From Bradyrhizobium sp. CB2312 (GTDB taxonomy: Bacteria; Pseudomonadota; Alphaproteobacteria; Rhizobiales; Xanthobacteraceae): 64,000 nt of DNA. This document shows, one piece after another, positions 7,819 to 16,464 of this stretch. The stretch lies in NCBI RefSeq assembly GCF_029714425.1, contig NZ_CP121668.1:3741501-3805500 (forward strand). Reading direction: 5' to 3'. The first letter of the stretch is position 1. Each line of letters starts with the position of its first letter. Made by a program: the position numbers and the translations under genes. The notes beneath the pieces are model-generated. The model worked only from the letters and a program-made list of their open reading frames with translations, was not told the DNA's origin and made no database searches.

Positions 7819-9503
7819 CCGCGACCGACCAGATGAGCCGCCGAGCGCCAGGCGTGCTGCGACAGCGCTTGGAGATTGCGAACCGCCTCGACACGCAGCA
7901 GGGCAGCGTCGGCGGTCAGGTTTCCATTGGCGACTGCGCCGAGCGTCTCAGTCCGGTGGACCCGCAGCATTTCACCGAGCTGTGCCATGCAACGCTCGAG
8001 CTCGGCGATGGCCTCGTCGGGCGGATTCGCGCGCGGACCCGCCATCGCATCGCGGGCATGCGAGGCGGGCACGGACTGCGGCGCTCCATCGATGCCGGTC
8101 GACACTGCCACACCGCGTGCAATCGCGGCTGCACTTCGCATCACTTCTGCACATAGCTCTCGGGCGCGAATGTCCACAGGTCCGCCGGCCGCTGGGCCAG
8201 CATTGTCTCTTCCGTTGGCGAGGTCCGTCAGTCGAGATGCGTGGTCGAGTGCGTGCAGCGTGCTCGTGAGACGACGTTGCTCATCGTCGGTATCTGGAGG
8301 TCCGGCCACGTCCGACAGGAATATTTGCGCCCGGCTCACGGCATCGGCCGCTTCCTGCGTGGAGACGACGTCCTTCTCAAGGCGTATCGGTCCAGCGCGG
8401 CCAGACAGTTGCGCCTCGACCGAACCGCACACCGTCAGGAGCACGCGCGCGATCGCGCGTCGTACCGCCTCCACCGCCACGATAGGGGTCTCGAGCGCCA
8501 TCGGATCGAGGCATCGTGTCAGCGGTGAGCCACGGTCGGGCAGAATCCGTTCGACCAATCGTGTGAACGGGTTGATCAACGGCAGCAGGACCGCGACGCC
8601 GACGACGTTGAACGCCGTGTGATATCCGGCCAGCAGCGTGACGCCGTCGATCGTGTCCGAGGCGCGCAGCAGCAAGGGCGTCACGACGGGGAACACTGCG
8701 AGCGCGATGAGCGCAGTGATCAGCTTGAACAGGACATAGGCGATGGCCAGACGTTTCGCGGTGGCGCTGGCGCCGATCGCGGCGAGCGCGGAGCTCGTCG
8801 CCGTTCCGATGTTCTGGCCGATGATCAGCGCGCAGGCCTGGTCCAACCCGATCGCGCCCGCGAAATAGCCGGACAAGGTCACCGCGATGGCGGCCGTTGA
8901 CGATTGCATCAGCGCGGTCATGACCAATCCGATCACCACCAGCGCCAGTACGCCGAGCAACCCCGACCACCATGACACCCCCGGACTGCCGAGGACCGCG
9001 GGCAGGTCCGCCGGGTGCAATCGTTCTGCCAGCCCGCCCATGCCCTGTTGCAGGGTCGTCAACCCGAACAGCACAAGTCCAAAGCCGGCGAGCGCGGCGC
9101 CAACGCCGGAGACCCGCCCCTTGGCGAGAAGCCTGGTCAGAGCGCCGACGAAGATCATTGGCAGCGCGGCGGCCGTGAGCGAGACGCGGACGCCGATCAG
9201 TGCGACCAGCCAGCCGGTTCCCGTGGTGCCGATATTGGCGCCGAAGACGAGGCTCAACCCTTGCTGGAACGTCAGCAGGCCCGCGCTGACGAGGCCGATC
9301 GTGGTCATGGTCGTTGCGCTGGAGGACTGCACCAGCAGCGTGACAATCGCCCCCCAGAACGAGCCGAGCAGGGGCGTCGAGGCCGCCTTGCCGAGCACCA
9401 CGCGCAACGCAGAACCGGCCAGCGTCTTCAGGCCCTCCGTCATCACGGTCATGCCGAGCAGGAAGAGACCTACCCCGCCGAGCGTCGAGATCGCCGTGGA
9501 CAT
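7815..9503 (-). CDS. Na/Pi cotransporter family protein (NptA/PhoU-like)
   Basis: The 562-residue protein has two inverted halves of membrane helices. Each carries the QSSSAT/QSSTA signature of type II Na/phosphate cotransporters (LLVQSSSATTMTTIG near residue 58 and ALMQSSTAAIAVT near 200) and each is followed by a GANIGTT/GQNIGTA motif. The C-terminal ~200 residues are soluble and helical, like the PhoU-like tail in bacterial members. It probably imports phosphate with sodium across the inner membrane, though some homologues have other roles. The start is the ATG at 9503. Confidence 0.87.
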   Translation of the reverse strand: MSTAISTLGGVGLFLLGMTVMTEGLKTLAGSALRVVLGKAASTPLLGSFWGAIVTLLVQSSSATTMTTIGLVSAGLLTFQQGLSLVFGANIGTTGTGWLVALIGVRVSLTAAALPMIFVGALTRLLAKGRVSGVGAALAGFGLVLFGLTTLQQGMGGLAERLHPADLPAVLGSPGVSWWSGLLGVLALVVIGLVMTALMQSSTAAIAVTLSGYFAGAIGLDQACALIIGQNIGTATSSALAAIGASATAKRLAIAYVLFKLITALIALAVFPVVTPLLLRASDTIDGVTLLAGYHTAFNVVGVAVLLPLINPFTRLVERILPDRGSPLTRCLDPMALETPIVAVEAVRRAIARVLLTVCGSVEAQLSGRAGPIRLEKDVVSTQEAADAVSRAQIFLSDVAGPPDTDDEQRRLTSTLHALDHASRLTDLANGRDNAGPAAGGPVDIRARELCAEVMRSAAAIARGVAVSTGIDGAPQSVPASHARDAMAGPRANPPDEAIAELERCMAQLGEMLRVHRTETLGAVANGNLTADAALLRVEAVRNLQALSQHAWRSAAHLVGRG

Positions 9504-9771
9504 GCGCGCGCCTTCTGTCAGGGCACCATGACGAGCAACGCCGACAGTACAGCAACAAAGCCCCGATGAGTCGGATTATTGCCCGATAGCTGGGCTCGCC
9601 CCGTTCCGCCCGACCGGCGCTCTTGTCGTAAACGGTGTGCCTTGGAGATCGACAGGCGATGCGTAGGGCTCGATCGGCTTTGCGAGGTCGCCTTCGGCAT
9701 CGACCATTTTGTTGCAGCTCCGCGCCCGGATTTGAATGGCCTTCCTGCAAGCGACTCTCTATGGTCGATCC

Positions 9772-10131
9772 ATGTCGCGCCTCATGTGTCTATTCGTTGC
9801 TGCCATCCTGTCGCTGCTGCCCGCCGCTGCACCAGCAGAATCCATCAAGAAACAGCCGAAGCCGGTCTGGCATGGCTACGGCTTTCTGCCCGGCTATCGC
9901 CAGCCGCTGAGCAACAGCATTCCGCTCTACAAGCAGAAGGACGTGATGCGGCGCCTTGCGCGCAGCGAGCGGCGCCATTGGTACATCGACCCGGTGCCGC
10001 AGTATTACCGCTGGGACGGCGAGTGGCACTATTTCGGCCGGCCCGGTTTTGGCGGCGGCCGCTACAATGGCGGCAGTTTCGGCCCGTGCTGGACGCGGAC
10101 GCCGATCGGCGCCGTCTGGAATTGCGGGTGA
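9772..10131 (+). CDS. Small exported hypothetical protein
   Basis: This 119-residue protein has a signal peptide (MSRLMCLFVAAILSLLPAAAPA). The mature part is rich in Tyr, Trp, Gly and Arg, ends with two Cys in FGPCWTRTPIGAVWNCG, and contains WHYFGRPGFGGGRYNGG. I do not recognise a family with known function. I chose the ATG at 9772 because the signal peptide begins there, although a start at 9736 is possible. The last 123 bases recur downstream at 11137-11259. Confidence 0.7.
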   Translation: MSRLMCLFVAAILSLLPAAAPAESIKKQPKPVWHGYGFLPGYRQPLSNSIPLYKQKDVMRRLARSERRHWYIDPVPQYYRWDGEWHYFGRPGFGGGRYNGGSFGPCWTRTPIGAVWNCG

Positions 10132-10297
10132 TCAACCTCGTCCCGCTTTGCCGACATGTTTCGAAAGGCGCGTCCTCGCGGTCGGCTTCACTCGGCAGAT
10201 TTCAATCGTAACCGAATCCGGTTCGGCTGAAGCCAAATCGTCGTCCCGGTATCCTAGCTGTCATCCCTACCTTGCGGTTTCGGGGGGAGTTGCCGGC

Positions 10298-11068
10298 ATG
10301 CTTTCTCGGTTCAAGGATAAGGTCGTCATCGTGACGGGCGCCGGCAGCGGCATCGGCGCCGCCGCCGCAAGGCGCTTTCACGACGAAGGCGCTATTGTCG
10401 TGCTCAACGGACGGCGCGAGCTCAAATTGGCCGAAGTCGGCGCGGAGCTGGGAACCGATCGCTGCATGATCCGGCCCGCCGATGTCTCGATCGCCGCGGA
10501 TGTCGAGCGCCTGGTCGCCGACGTAGTCCGGCAATTGGGCAGGATCGACGTCCTCGTCAACAATGCGGGGACGTGCGCACTGATCGATTTCCTGGGCTCG
10601 CCGGTGCAGTTGTGGCGAGATCTCTTCGCGGTCAATGTCGACGGCGTTTTCTACATGACGCGCGCCGCGCTTCCGCACCTGATCGAAAGCGGCGGCTCGA
10701 TCGTCAACGTGTCGTCTCTCAGCGGGCTTGGCGGCGATCGGGGCTTGAGCTTCTACAACGCCACGAAGGGCGCCGTCAGTAATCTGACACGCAGCCTGGC
10801 GCTCGAATTTGGCCCGAGAGGCGTGCGCATCAATGCGGTGTGCCCATCATTGACTCTCACCGACCTGACGATGCCGATCATGGAGCAACATCCGGAATTG
10901 CTCGCGAAGCTGGTGGAATGTATCCCCCTGGGGCGCGCAGCCCAGTCCGAGGAAGTCGCGAGCGTCATCGCATTTCTCGCAAGCGCCGACGCCAGCTTCG
11001 TGAATGGAGTGAACCTGCCAGTCGACGGCGGCGTCGACGCATCGACCGGGCACACCTCCTTCTTGTAG
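10298..11068 (+). CDS. Short-chain dehydrogenase/reductase
   Basis: This 256-residue SDR has the Rossmann motif VTGAGSGIG near residue 13, NNAGT, the catalytic serine in VNVSSLSG, and YNATKGA with the Tyr-x3-Lys pair. The C-terminal FVNGVNLPVDGGVDAS is typical of classical SDRs. The substrate cannot be told. The start at 10298 has a GGGGGGAG ribosome-binding site about 9 bases upstream. The gene lies between an intact small exported gene and a truncated copy of that gene's 3' end, so it may have arrived with a duplication. Confidence 0.85.
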   Translation: MLSRFKDKVVIVTGAGSGIGAAAARRFHDEGAIVVLNGRRELKLAEVGAELGTDRCMIRPADVSIAADVERLVADVVRQLGRIDVLVNNAGTCALIDFLGSPVQLWRDLFAVNVDGVFYMTRAALPHLIESGGSIVNVSSLSGLGGDRGLSFYNATKGAVSNLTRSLALEFGPRGVRINAVCPSLTLTDLTMPIMEQHPELLAKLVECIPLGRAAQSEEVASVIAFLASADASFVNGVNLPVDGGVDASTGHTSFL

Positions 11069-11136
11069 GGCGGATTGCGCTTGCGATGACGGGACAGGCA
11101 GCGAGCGTCATACCACCACTGTCGCCCTGAGGTGCT

Positions 11137-11259
11137 CGCTGGGACGGCGAGTGGCACGATTTCGGCCGGCTCGGTTTTGGCGGCGGCCGCTACAATGGCG
11201 GCAGTTTTGGCCCGTGCTGGACGCGGATGCCGATCGGCGCGGTGTGGAATTGCGGCTAG
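11137..11259 (+). pseudogene. Truncated 3' copy of the small exported gene at 9772-10131
   Basis: These 123 bases match 10009-10131 over their whole length with about nine substitutions and no gaps (constant offset 1128). The copy begins in the middle of the coding sequence; an in-frame TGA at 11128-11130 lies just before it, so it has no start or signal peptide. The reading frame stays open to its TAG, which suggests either a recent duplication or too little time to decay. It forms a direct repeat flanking the SDR gene. Confidence 0.8.
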
Positions 11260-11359
11260 TCGACAGGGCAGGACTTTTGCCGGTCGCGAGCGCTCATGCC
11301 GCGGCAGCCGGCGCCGGCTGCCTGATCGTCCTCGATGCCGTCGATCTCTGCGCGCTCGC

Positions 11360-12169
11360 TCAGATGATGCGAGCCGCGCGCGATCCGAGGCGGGCGCTGA
11401 TGATGTCGATCTTTTGCGGGCCGAGGACGGGCGAGACCAGGCGCCGCGCGCTCGTCATCATCGCGCTGCGGCGGCCATGGCCGGTGATCGGCGCGCAATG
11501 GACGACGTCCCGCGCGTTCTGCTCGCCGTGCTTGCGCAGATAATCCGCAAAATTGCTCATGGTCTCGTCGACTCGCAGCAGCGTCTCGCAAGGCGCGCCT
11601 TCGGCGTAGATCACGTCGTGGGATTCGAGCTTGATGTGGAAGAATTCGAGCTCGTCATGCTCATCCGCGGCGTCGAGCGTGATCGTCGTGCCGTTGATGA
11701 GATTGCCGGCCGGGATGAGGAGGCCGTCGAGCAGCACGGCATGCCCCTGGGTCACGTAGAGGTCGGCGTGCGGCACGTTGGGCGCAAGCGCCGAGCGGGC
11801 GATGCGGACCGGCCGCGCTCTCTTCACCCACGGCTTGCTCGGATCGCTTCTGGTGCGGCTGAACCGGCCGATCCATTGCACCGCGCGCAATCCGCCGAAC
11901 ACCGTCGGCAACAGATCACCGGCGACGAGATCCTCGATCCTGCGCTCGCCTGCCGCCGTCGAAATCCGGGTGCCCTTCAGGAAGCAGTTGCCACCGCCGG
12001 CGGCGCCGCCTCGGACGAAACTGGCCGCTCCATTGCTCTTGCCGTCGGCCATTGCCGGACGCGTCGCCATCGCGCTTGCGGCAACGCCTGCTGCCGCAGC
12101 ACCAAGGCCTCTCGATATGACGGCACGCCGCGTGGCGGCACCCGACGACGAGTTCGTGATCTCGGACAT
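11360..12169 (-). CDS. Exported Hint-domain protein (Hint_2 type) with Tat-like signal
   Basis: This 269-residue protein begins with a twin-arginine-like segment (R14-R15, then an Ala-rich hydrophobic stretch to about 38). A Hedgehog/intein (Hint) domain follows. It starts at C62 (NCFLKGTRIST) with the block IEDLVAGDLLPTVFGG and the later YVTQGHAVLLDGLLIPAGNLING, where GHAVL corresponds to the conserved His block. Hint_2 proteins are common in alphaproteobacteria and are thought to self-process, but their role is unknown. Unusually, C62 follows a long leader and about 130 residues follow the His block. It is convergent with the duplicated repeat and divergent from nothing obvious. Confidence 0.8.
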   Translation of the reverse strand: MSEITNSSSGAATRRAVISRGLGAAAAGVAASAMATRPAMADGKSNGAASFVRGGAAGGGNCFLKGTRISTAAGERRIEDLVAGDLLPTVFGGLRAVQWIGRFSRTRSDPSKPWVKRARPVRIARSALAPNVPHADLYVTQGHAVLLDGLLIPAGNLINGTTITLDAADEHDELEFFHIKLESHDVIYAEGAPCETLLRVDETMSNFADYLRKHGEQNARDVVHCAPITGHGRRSAMMTSARRLVSPVLGPQKIDIISARLGSRAARII

Positions 12170-12339
12170 CGCGCAAAATTCCCTGTATCTACCGTCGGCT
12201 TATATGCAATCGGCTTCAACACGATCAGGATCGTTGCAGCCGAGCTTCGCCTGTTGGTCGCGGCATATAGCAGAAAGTTCGCGCGCCGATGAGTCAAAAC
12301 TTCATGCAGTGACGAAGAGTCACTCGAGAGATTTTCAGA

Positions 12340-13095
12340 CTAGTAGTGGCGGATCGGAAGGCCGCTGAAATAGTAGTTCACGCCGATCCGAACAATGTGA
12401 TCGTCGAATGACACGTGACTGCGATCGAACGCCGCGCCAAGGTTGGGCGTGGTGAAACCGCCATCTTCCAGTTTCACATAAAGATATTCGACTTTTGCCG
12501 ACCATGCCGGCGCGAATGCCCATTCGGCACCTGCGCCTGCGGTCCATCCGGATCGCCACGACGACGCGCTGTCGAAGACCGCGCCGGTTGCGGACGATTT
12601 GATGCCCGCTTCGACGCCTGCGGCTGCATAACCCGCCGTCGCATAGAGCAGCACTTTGCCGGGCGTGTATCCAATGCGCCCGCGAAGCGTGCCGAGCCAT
12701 TGCAGTTTTGTGAAGCTCGAGAAATCCACATTGCCGGCAGGACCACTGTCGAGCGAGCTGCCTTTTTGACCGGCCCATGACAAGTCGCCCTCGGCGCCGA
12801 AGACCCAGCTCATCAGCTGCCAATTGTAGCCCGCCGTCGCGCCGAACACGCCGCCATTAACGTTGAACACCGGTGTGTCGTCGAGGCCTGTCACACGATC
12901 GACATGCTTGCTGCGTCCCCACGATCCGCCGCCGGCGACGCCGACATACGCGCCCTGCCAGCCATAGACCGGCGCGCCGCGAACGACCGGCGCATCGTGC
13001 GGAAAAGGCGGCAGGTCGGCGGCCGAGGCGTTCGCAGCAAAGACGATGGCTGTGACGCCGAGGATTGCCGTCGAGATCGGGAGCGAAGATGTCAT
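12340..13095 (-). CDS. Outer-membrane beta-barrel protein (Omp25/31-like)
   Basis: The 251-residue protein has a signal peptide ending near SAA-DLPPF. A small beta-barrel of alternating aromatic strands follows: WQGAYVGVAGGGSWG, FGATAGYNWQ, VFGAEGDLSWAG, RGRIGYTPGKVLLYATAGYA, VEYLYVKL. It ends in an aromatic strand of the type recognised by the BAM complex (VRIGVNYYFSGLPIRHY), though a few residues follow the usual terminal Phe. This is the standard rhizobial Omp25/31 or opacity-type porin-like family. The ATG at 13095 is chosen over the longer open frame to 13269 because the signal peptide starts there. Confidence 0.85.
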   Translation of the reverse strand: MTSSLPISTAILGVTAIVFAANASAADLPPFPHDAPVVRGAPVYGWQGAYVGVAGGGSWGRSKHVDRVTGLDDTPVFNVNGGVFGATAGYNWQLMSWVFGAEGDLSWAGQKGSSLDSGPAGNVDFSSFTKLQWLGTLRGRIGYTPGKVLLYATAGYAAAGVEAGIKSSATGAVFDSASSWRSGWTAGAGAEWAFAPAWSAKVEYLYVKLEDGGFTTPNLGAAFDRSHVSFDDHIVRIGVNYYFSGLPIRHY

Positions 13096-13312
13096 CGGAC
13101 AGAGTCTCTGGCTTGCTGCCGTCGCAGAACCGCTGCACGGGACCAATTGCGTCTCACGCACGCGTTCGCGGACAGCGGCACGCGAATGACCGCATGCCCT
13201 CGTGATGTAGACGTTTGCCGAGGTCTTTCTCCGCGCAAATACTTCCACGCATTTTTCAGCGCGCGTCATGGGAACGACGTGTGAGCGTCACAATCGCACG
13301 GAGTGCGGTCGA

Positions 13313-13666
13313 TCAGGGGAAGCTGCGGACGATTTCGATCAAGCCGACGATCGCGGCATTGAAGGCTTCGAGGTCTTCGGCGGGAATCCAGTACTCCAGA
13401 TGTGAGCGCCCGCCGGCCTCCTGCACATCGTAGTTCGCGATGAAGCTGCGCCTGACCTCAAAGCGTGTCACAAAACCCGCGCCGCTCGCCGGCACATTCC
13501 AGTCGCGGGCGATCTTGATGGCATAGTCCTCGCTCAGCACTGGATAGAAGATCGGTTGGTCCGGCAGGCGCGGCGGAAACGCGCGCATGCCGGAGAGCTG
13601 GATCAGCTCCAGCTCTTTTAGCCCAACGGGGCGCCAGAGGGTGAGGGTGCCTTCGGTCGAGGACAT
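13313..13666 (-). CDS. Conserved hypothetical, often annotated as ADP-ribosylation/crystallin J1-like
   Basis: This 117-residue soluble protein has the pattern LWRPVGLKELELI, then FPPRLPDQPIFYPVLSEDYAIKIARDW, and ends HLEYWIPAEDLEAFNAAIVG. I recall the same pattern in small proteins labelled ADP-ribosylation/crystallin J1 in rhizobia and cyanobacteria. That label has no clear functional support and the protein is far shorter than true ADP-ribosylglycohydrolases. The ATG at 13666 is preferred over an upstream TTG at 13687. Confidence 0.65.
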   Translation of the reverse strand: MSSTEGTLTLWRPVGLKELELIQLSGMRAFPPRLPDQPIFYPVLSEDYAIKIARDWNVPASGAGFVTRFEVRRSFIANYDVQEAGGRSHLEYWIPAEDLEAFNAAIVGLIEIVRSFP

Positions 13667-13701
13667 GGTTGCGCTGATCGGGCTCAAACGGCGTCGTTGT
13701 T

Positions 13702-13751
13702 AGCGAAGCAATCCAGACTACCACAGTGGAAAGATTCTGGATTGCTTCGCT
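13702..13751. repeat. Palindromic element, AGCGAAGCAATCCAGA family, short copy
   Basis: A perfect 16-bp inverted repeat (AGCGAAGCAATCCAGA with its complement) flanks an 18-base centre. The same arms occur in longer elements at 20406-20492 and 43382-43461. Here the outer CGTCATTGCGAG arms are missing, so this is a truncated copy. Confidence 0.8.
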
Positions 13752-13779
13752 GCGCCCGGTGGCGTGAGCGCTCGCCCTA

Positions 13780-15192
13780 TTACGAGAAGAACGCGATCTT
13801 CTCGGCCTGGGTCATACGGCGGATCGGGGCGAGGGGATCGTTGGCGGCTGCGCGGGGCTTTTGCAGCATGCCGCTGGCGAGGATGGTGGCGCCGAGCGAC
13901 GGCTCGGGCAAGGACGCGGACATGGACGCAGACAAGGGCGAGGGCATCGGCAGCGTCGCGTTCGGCGCGGCGCCGAAGCTTGCAGCGGCGGCCATGGCTG
14001 GGGCCGGCTGCTCCATCACCTCGGCGGCGGCTTCGGCGATCGCGTTGGTGAGGCGCGCGAGCGACTCCATCGCGATCGGTGCGTCTTCTGCGGCCTCCTC
14101 CGCGACCGGTGCGGCCGGCACAGCGGCAGCCGGCACGTCGACCGCAACGGGCGCTGCGGCCTCCGCGGCCACCGGCTCCGGAGCGGCCGCTGCGATCTCG
14201 ACCGGCTCGATGATTTCGTCGAACTCCGGATCGGGCGCGGCCATCTCGAGCGCGATGGCTTCGAGTATGGCTTCGTCCGCGGCTTCCGCAGCGGCGTCGA
14301 GCGAAAACGCGTCAGTCACCTCCGCGACAGCGGCAAGCTCGGCGACCGGCTCTTCAAAGGCGATGTCCGCAACCGCGACATTGTCGGGCGCGCTTTCGGT
14401 CTCGGCTGCGATCTCCGGCGCGACGGCAGCGTCGATGACCTGCTCGGCGATTGCGGACGCCGCAGGCGTGCCGGCCGTCTCCACGACTGCTTCGGGCTCG
14501 GGAGCTGCCGCGATGTCCGGCTGCGTCTCCGCAAAAGCCACGGGGGCTTCGCTCGCCATCGCGGCGGGCGCGGGCTCGACAGCCGCAGTCTCTGCGACCG
14601 GCGGCGGTGTGTCCTGCGCAGGCGCCGGCGAGGGATGCGCGGCCTGCGGCATCGCGCCGCCCTCGGTCTGCTCGATCCGTTCCCTGAGCAGATCGAATGC
14701 GGCCTTGAGCTCGACGCGGGGGTCGACGGTAGAAATCTGCCCGCAGGCGGCCTCGATCGAGGCGAGCTGCGAATCAATGAGGTCGCAGATTCGCCCGTCG
14801 GCGCCGATCTCGCGCCAGCGCCAGGAGATCTCCTTGATGATGCGCACCCCGCGCGGGATCGGGGCGAGGCTGGCCTCGATCGCCGCGGGATCGAACGCCG
14901 CGATCGCGATCGTCTCGGCCTCGCGGATGGCACGGCGGATCTCCACCAGCGCTTCGGGCAGGCGGTCCTCGACGACAGGTTGTCGCTGTGCGGCAAGGGT
15001 TTCTTCGATTTTCGCGACCGCATCCAGCACCATGCGGGTGTCGGCATTGCGGTTGCGCTTGGCATATTCGCCGAGGAACCAGCGGCCGCGCGCGGTCTCC
15101 ATGAAGGCTTCGCGGATCGCGTCGTAATCCTGCTCGTTCGGCTCGGCCGCGCGGGCAGACATGGGCGAAAGGGCGAATGCTTCGTTGGCCAT
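13780..15192 (-). CDS. Ala/Pro/Glu-rich hypothetical protein with conserved N-terminal domain
   Basis: The 470-residue protein has a conserved N-terminal region (about 15-190) containing EAFMETARGRWFLGEYAKRN and a predicted helical section. A long low-complexity acidic tail follows, rich in Ala, Pro and Glu (about 200-430). The C-terminus ends LAPIRRMTQAEKIAFFS. I recognise the N-terminal pattern from rhizobial hypotheticals but know no function. No membrane helix or signal is seen. The ATG at 15192 is better than the longer in-frame start because the conserved sequence begins just after it. It is divergent from the MFS gene at 15268. Confidence 0.7.
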   Translation of the reverse strand: MANEAFALSPMSARAAEPNEQDYDAIREAFMETARGRWFLGEYAKRNRNADTRMVLDAVAKIEETLAAQRQPVVEDRLPEALVEIRRAIREAETIAIAAFDPAAIEASLAPIPRGVRIIKEISWRWREIGADGRICDLIDSQLASIEAACGQISTVDPRVELKAAFDLLRERIEQTEGGAMPQAAHPSPAPAQDTPPPVAETAAVEPAPAAMASEAPVAFAETQPDIAAAPEPEAVVETAGTPAASAIAEQVIDAAVAPEIAAETESAPDNVAVADIAFEEPVAELAAVAEVTDAFSLDAAAEAADEAILEAIALEMAAPDPEFDEIIEPVEIAAAAPEPVAAEAAAPVAVDVPAAAVPAAPVAEEAAEDAPIAMESLARLTNAIAEAAAEVMEQPAPAMAAAASFGAAPNATLPMPSPLSASMSASLPEPSLGATILASGMLQKPRAAANDPLAPIRRMTQAEKIAFFS

Positions 15193-15267
15193 GACAATCT
15201 CGTCGCGCAAATCAGTGCGCGTTACACTAACGATCACCACGATATCGACCGAATCGCAATTGGTTTG

Positions 15268-16464
15268 ATGCAGTCCGAATCACAAATCCCCACGCCAGCA
15301 GCCGTGAAGCGGCGATTCGCCGTCAGTCTTGCGCTGTTCTACTCGGCGGTGTTCGCGGTATCGGGAACGCATCTGCCGTTCTTTCCGGTCTGGCTGAAGG
15401 CGATCGGCATCGACGCCGGCTGGATCGGCCTCATCAACGCGCTGCCGGCGATCACGCGCTTCACCACGCTGCCGCAAGTGACCGCCTTTGCCGAAAAGCG
15501 GCGCGCCATTCGCGCCGGCATGATGGTGTCGGTGCTGGCAACCGCGATCGGCTTTGCGGCCGTGGGCTTGCAGCAGCAGCCGCTGGCGCTGTTCCTGATC
15601 TATGCGCTGACCTGCATGATGTGGACACCGACGATGCCGCTGACCGATGCCTATGCGCTGCGCGGTGTCGCCCGCTACGGGCTCGACTATGGGCCCTTAC
15701 GGCTGTGGGGCTCGGCGGCGTTTGCCGCGGGCTCGCTCGCGTGCGGCTATCTCGTCGACGTCATCGCGGCGCGCGACCTGATCTGGGTCATCGTTGCCTG
15801 GGCCGTCGTCGCGGTGCTCGCCAGCCTTTTGTTGCAGCCGCTCGACGATGTCAGGCGCAAGAGCGCCGAGGCGCGTGCCGACACGGCGCTGCTGCGCGAT
15901 CTCGGCTTCTGGGCCGTGATCGCCTCGGCCGCGCTGATCCAGGGCAGCCACGTCGCCTATTACACCTTCTCAGCCATCAACTGGCAGCTCCATGGCCTTG
16001 GTGGCCTGACGATCGCGGGGCTGTGGACGCTGGGCGTGATTGCCGAGATCGTCGTGTTCGCGCTGTCGCCGCGGTTCTCGCTGCATCCCTCCACGATGAT
16101 CGCGATCGGGGGCTTAAGCGCCGTCCTGCGCTGGATCGTCACCGCCAACGAGCCGCCGCTCGCGCTGCTCGCGCTCGCGCAGCTCGGTCATGGATTCACC
16201 TTCGGCATGACCATCCTCGGCACCATGAGCCTGCTTGTGCAACGCGTGCCCTCGCATCAGATCGCGCGCGGGCAGGGCTATTATGCCGCCTGCAACGGGT
16301 TGCTGGGCGCCGCAACCTCGATCGTGTCAGGCGCGATCTACGCGCGGATCGGCGACGGTCTCTATTATGTGATGGCTGCGATGGCCGCGGCCGGCGCGCT
16401 CGTGATCTGGTCGGCGCGGCATCGGCTGATCGCTCATCCCCAGAGCGAGGACTCCGGCGGATAA
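15268..16464 (+). CDS. MFS transporter, HcaT/nucleoside-permease-like
   Basis: A 398-residue protein with about 12 hydrophobic segments. The opening RFAVSLALFYSAVFAVSGTHLPFFPVWLKAIGIDAGWIGL resembles the MFS_1_like family that includes the phenylpropionate transporter HcaT. The loop after helix 4 contains RGVARYGLDYGPLRLWGSAAFAAG, a family-type motif. The substrate is unknown. The true start is the ATG at 15268; the in-frame open sequence upstream overlaps the Ala-rich gene on the other strand. It ends 31 bases inside the convergent dipeptide epimerase gene. Confidence 0.82.
   Translation: MQSESQIPTPAAVKRRFAVSLALFYSAVFAVSGTHLPFFPVWLKAIGIDAGWIGLINALPAITRFTTLPQVTAFAEKRRAIRAGMMVSVLATAIGFAAVGLQQQPLALFLIYALTCMMWTPTMPLTDAYALRGVARYGLDYGPLRLWGSAAFAAGSLACGYLVDVIAARDLIWVIVAWAVVAVLASLLLQPLDDVRRKSAEARADTALLRDLGFWAVIASAALIQGSHVAYYTFSAINWQLHGLGGLTIAGLWTLGVIAEIVVFALSPRFSLHPSTMIAIGGLSAVLRWIVTANEPPLALLALAQLGHGFTFGMTILGTMSLLVQRVPSHQIARGQGYYAACNGLLGAATSIVSGAIYARIGDGLYYVMAAMAAAGALVIWSARHRLIAHPQSEDSGG

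Noticed and set aside
13861..15267. Upstream extension of the MFS gene in the same open frame
   Set aside because: It lies antisense to the Ala-rich gene and has no membrane helix; the ATG at 15268 matches the family start.
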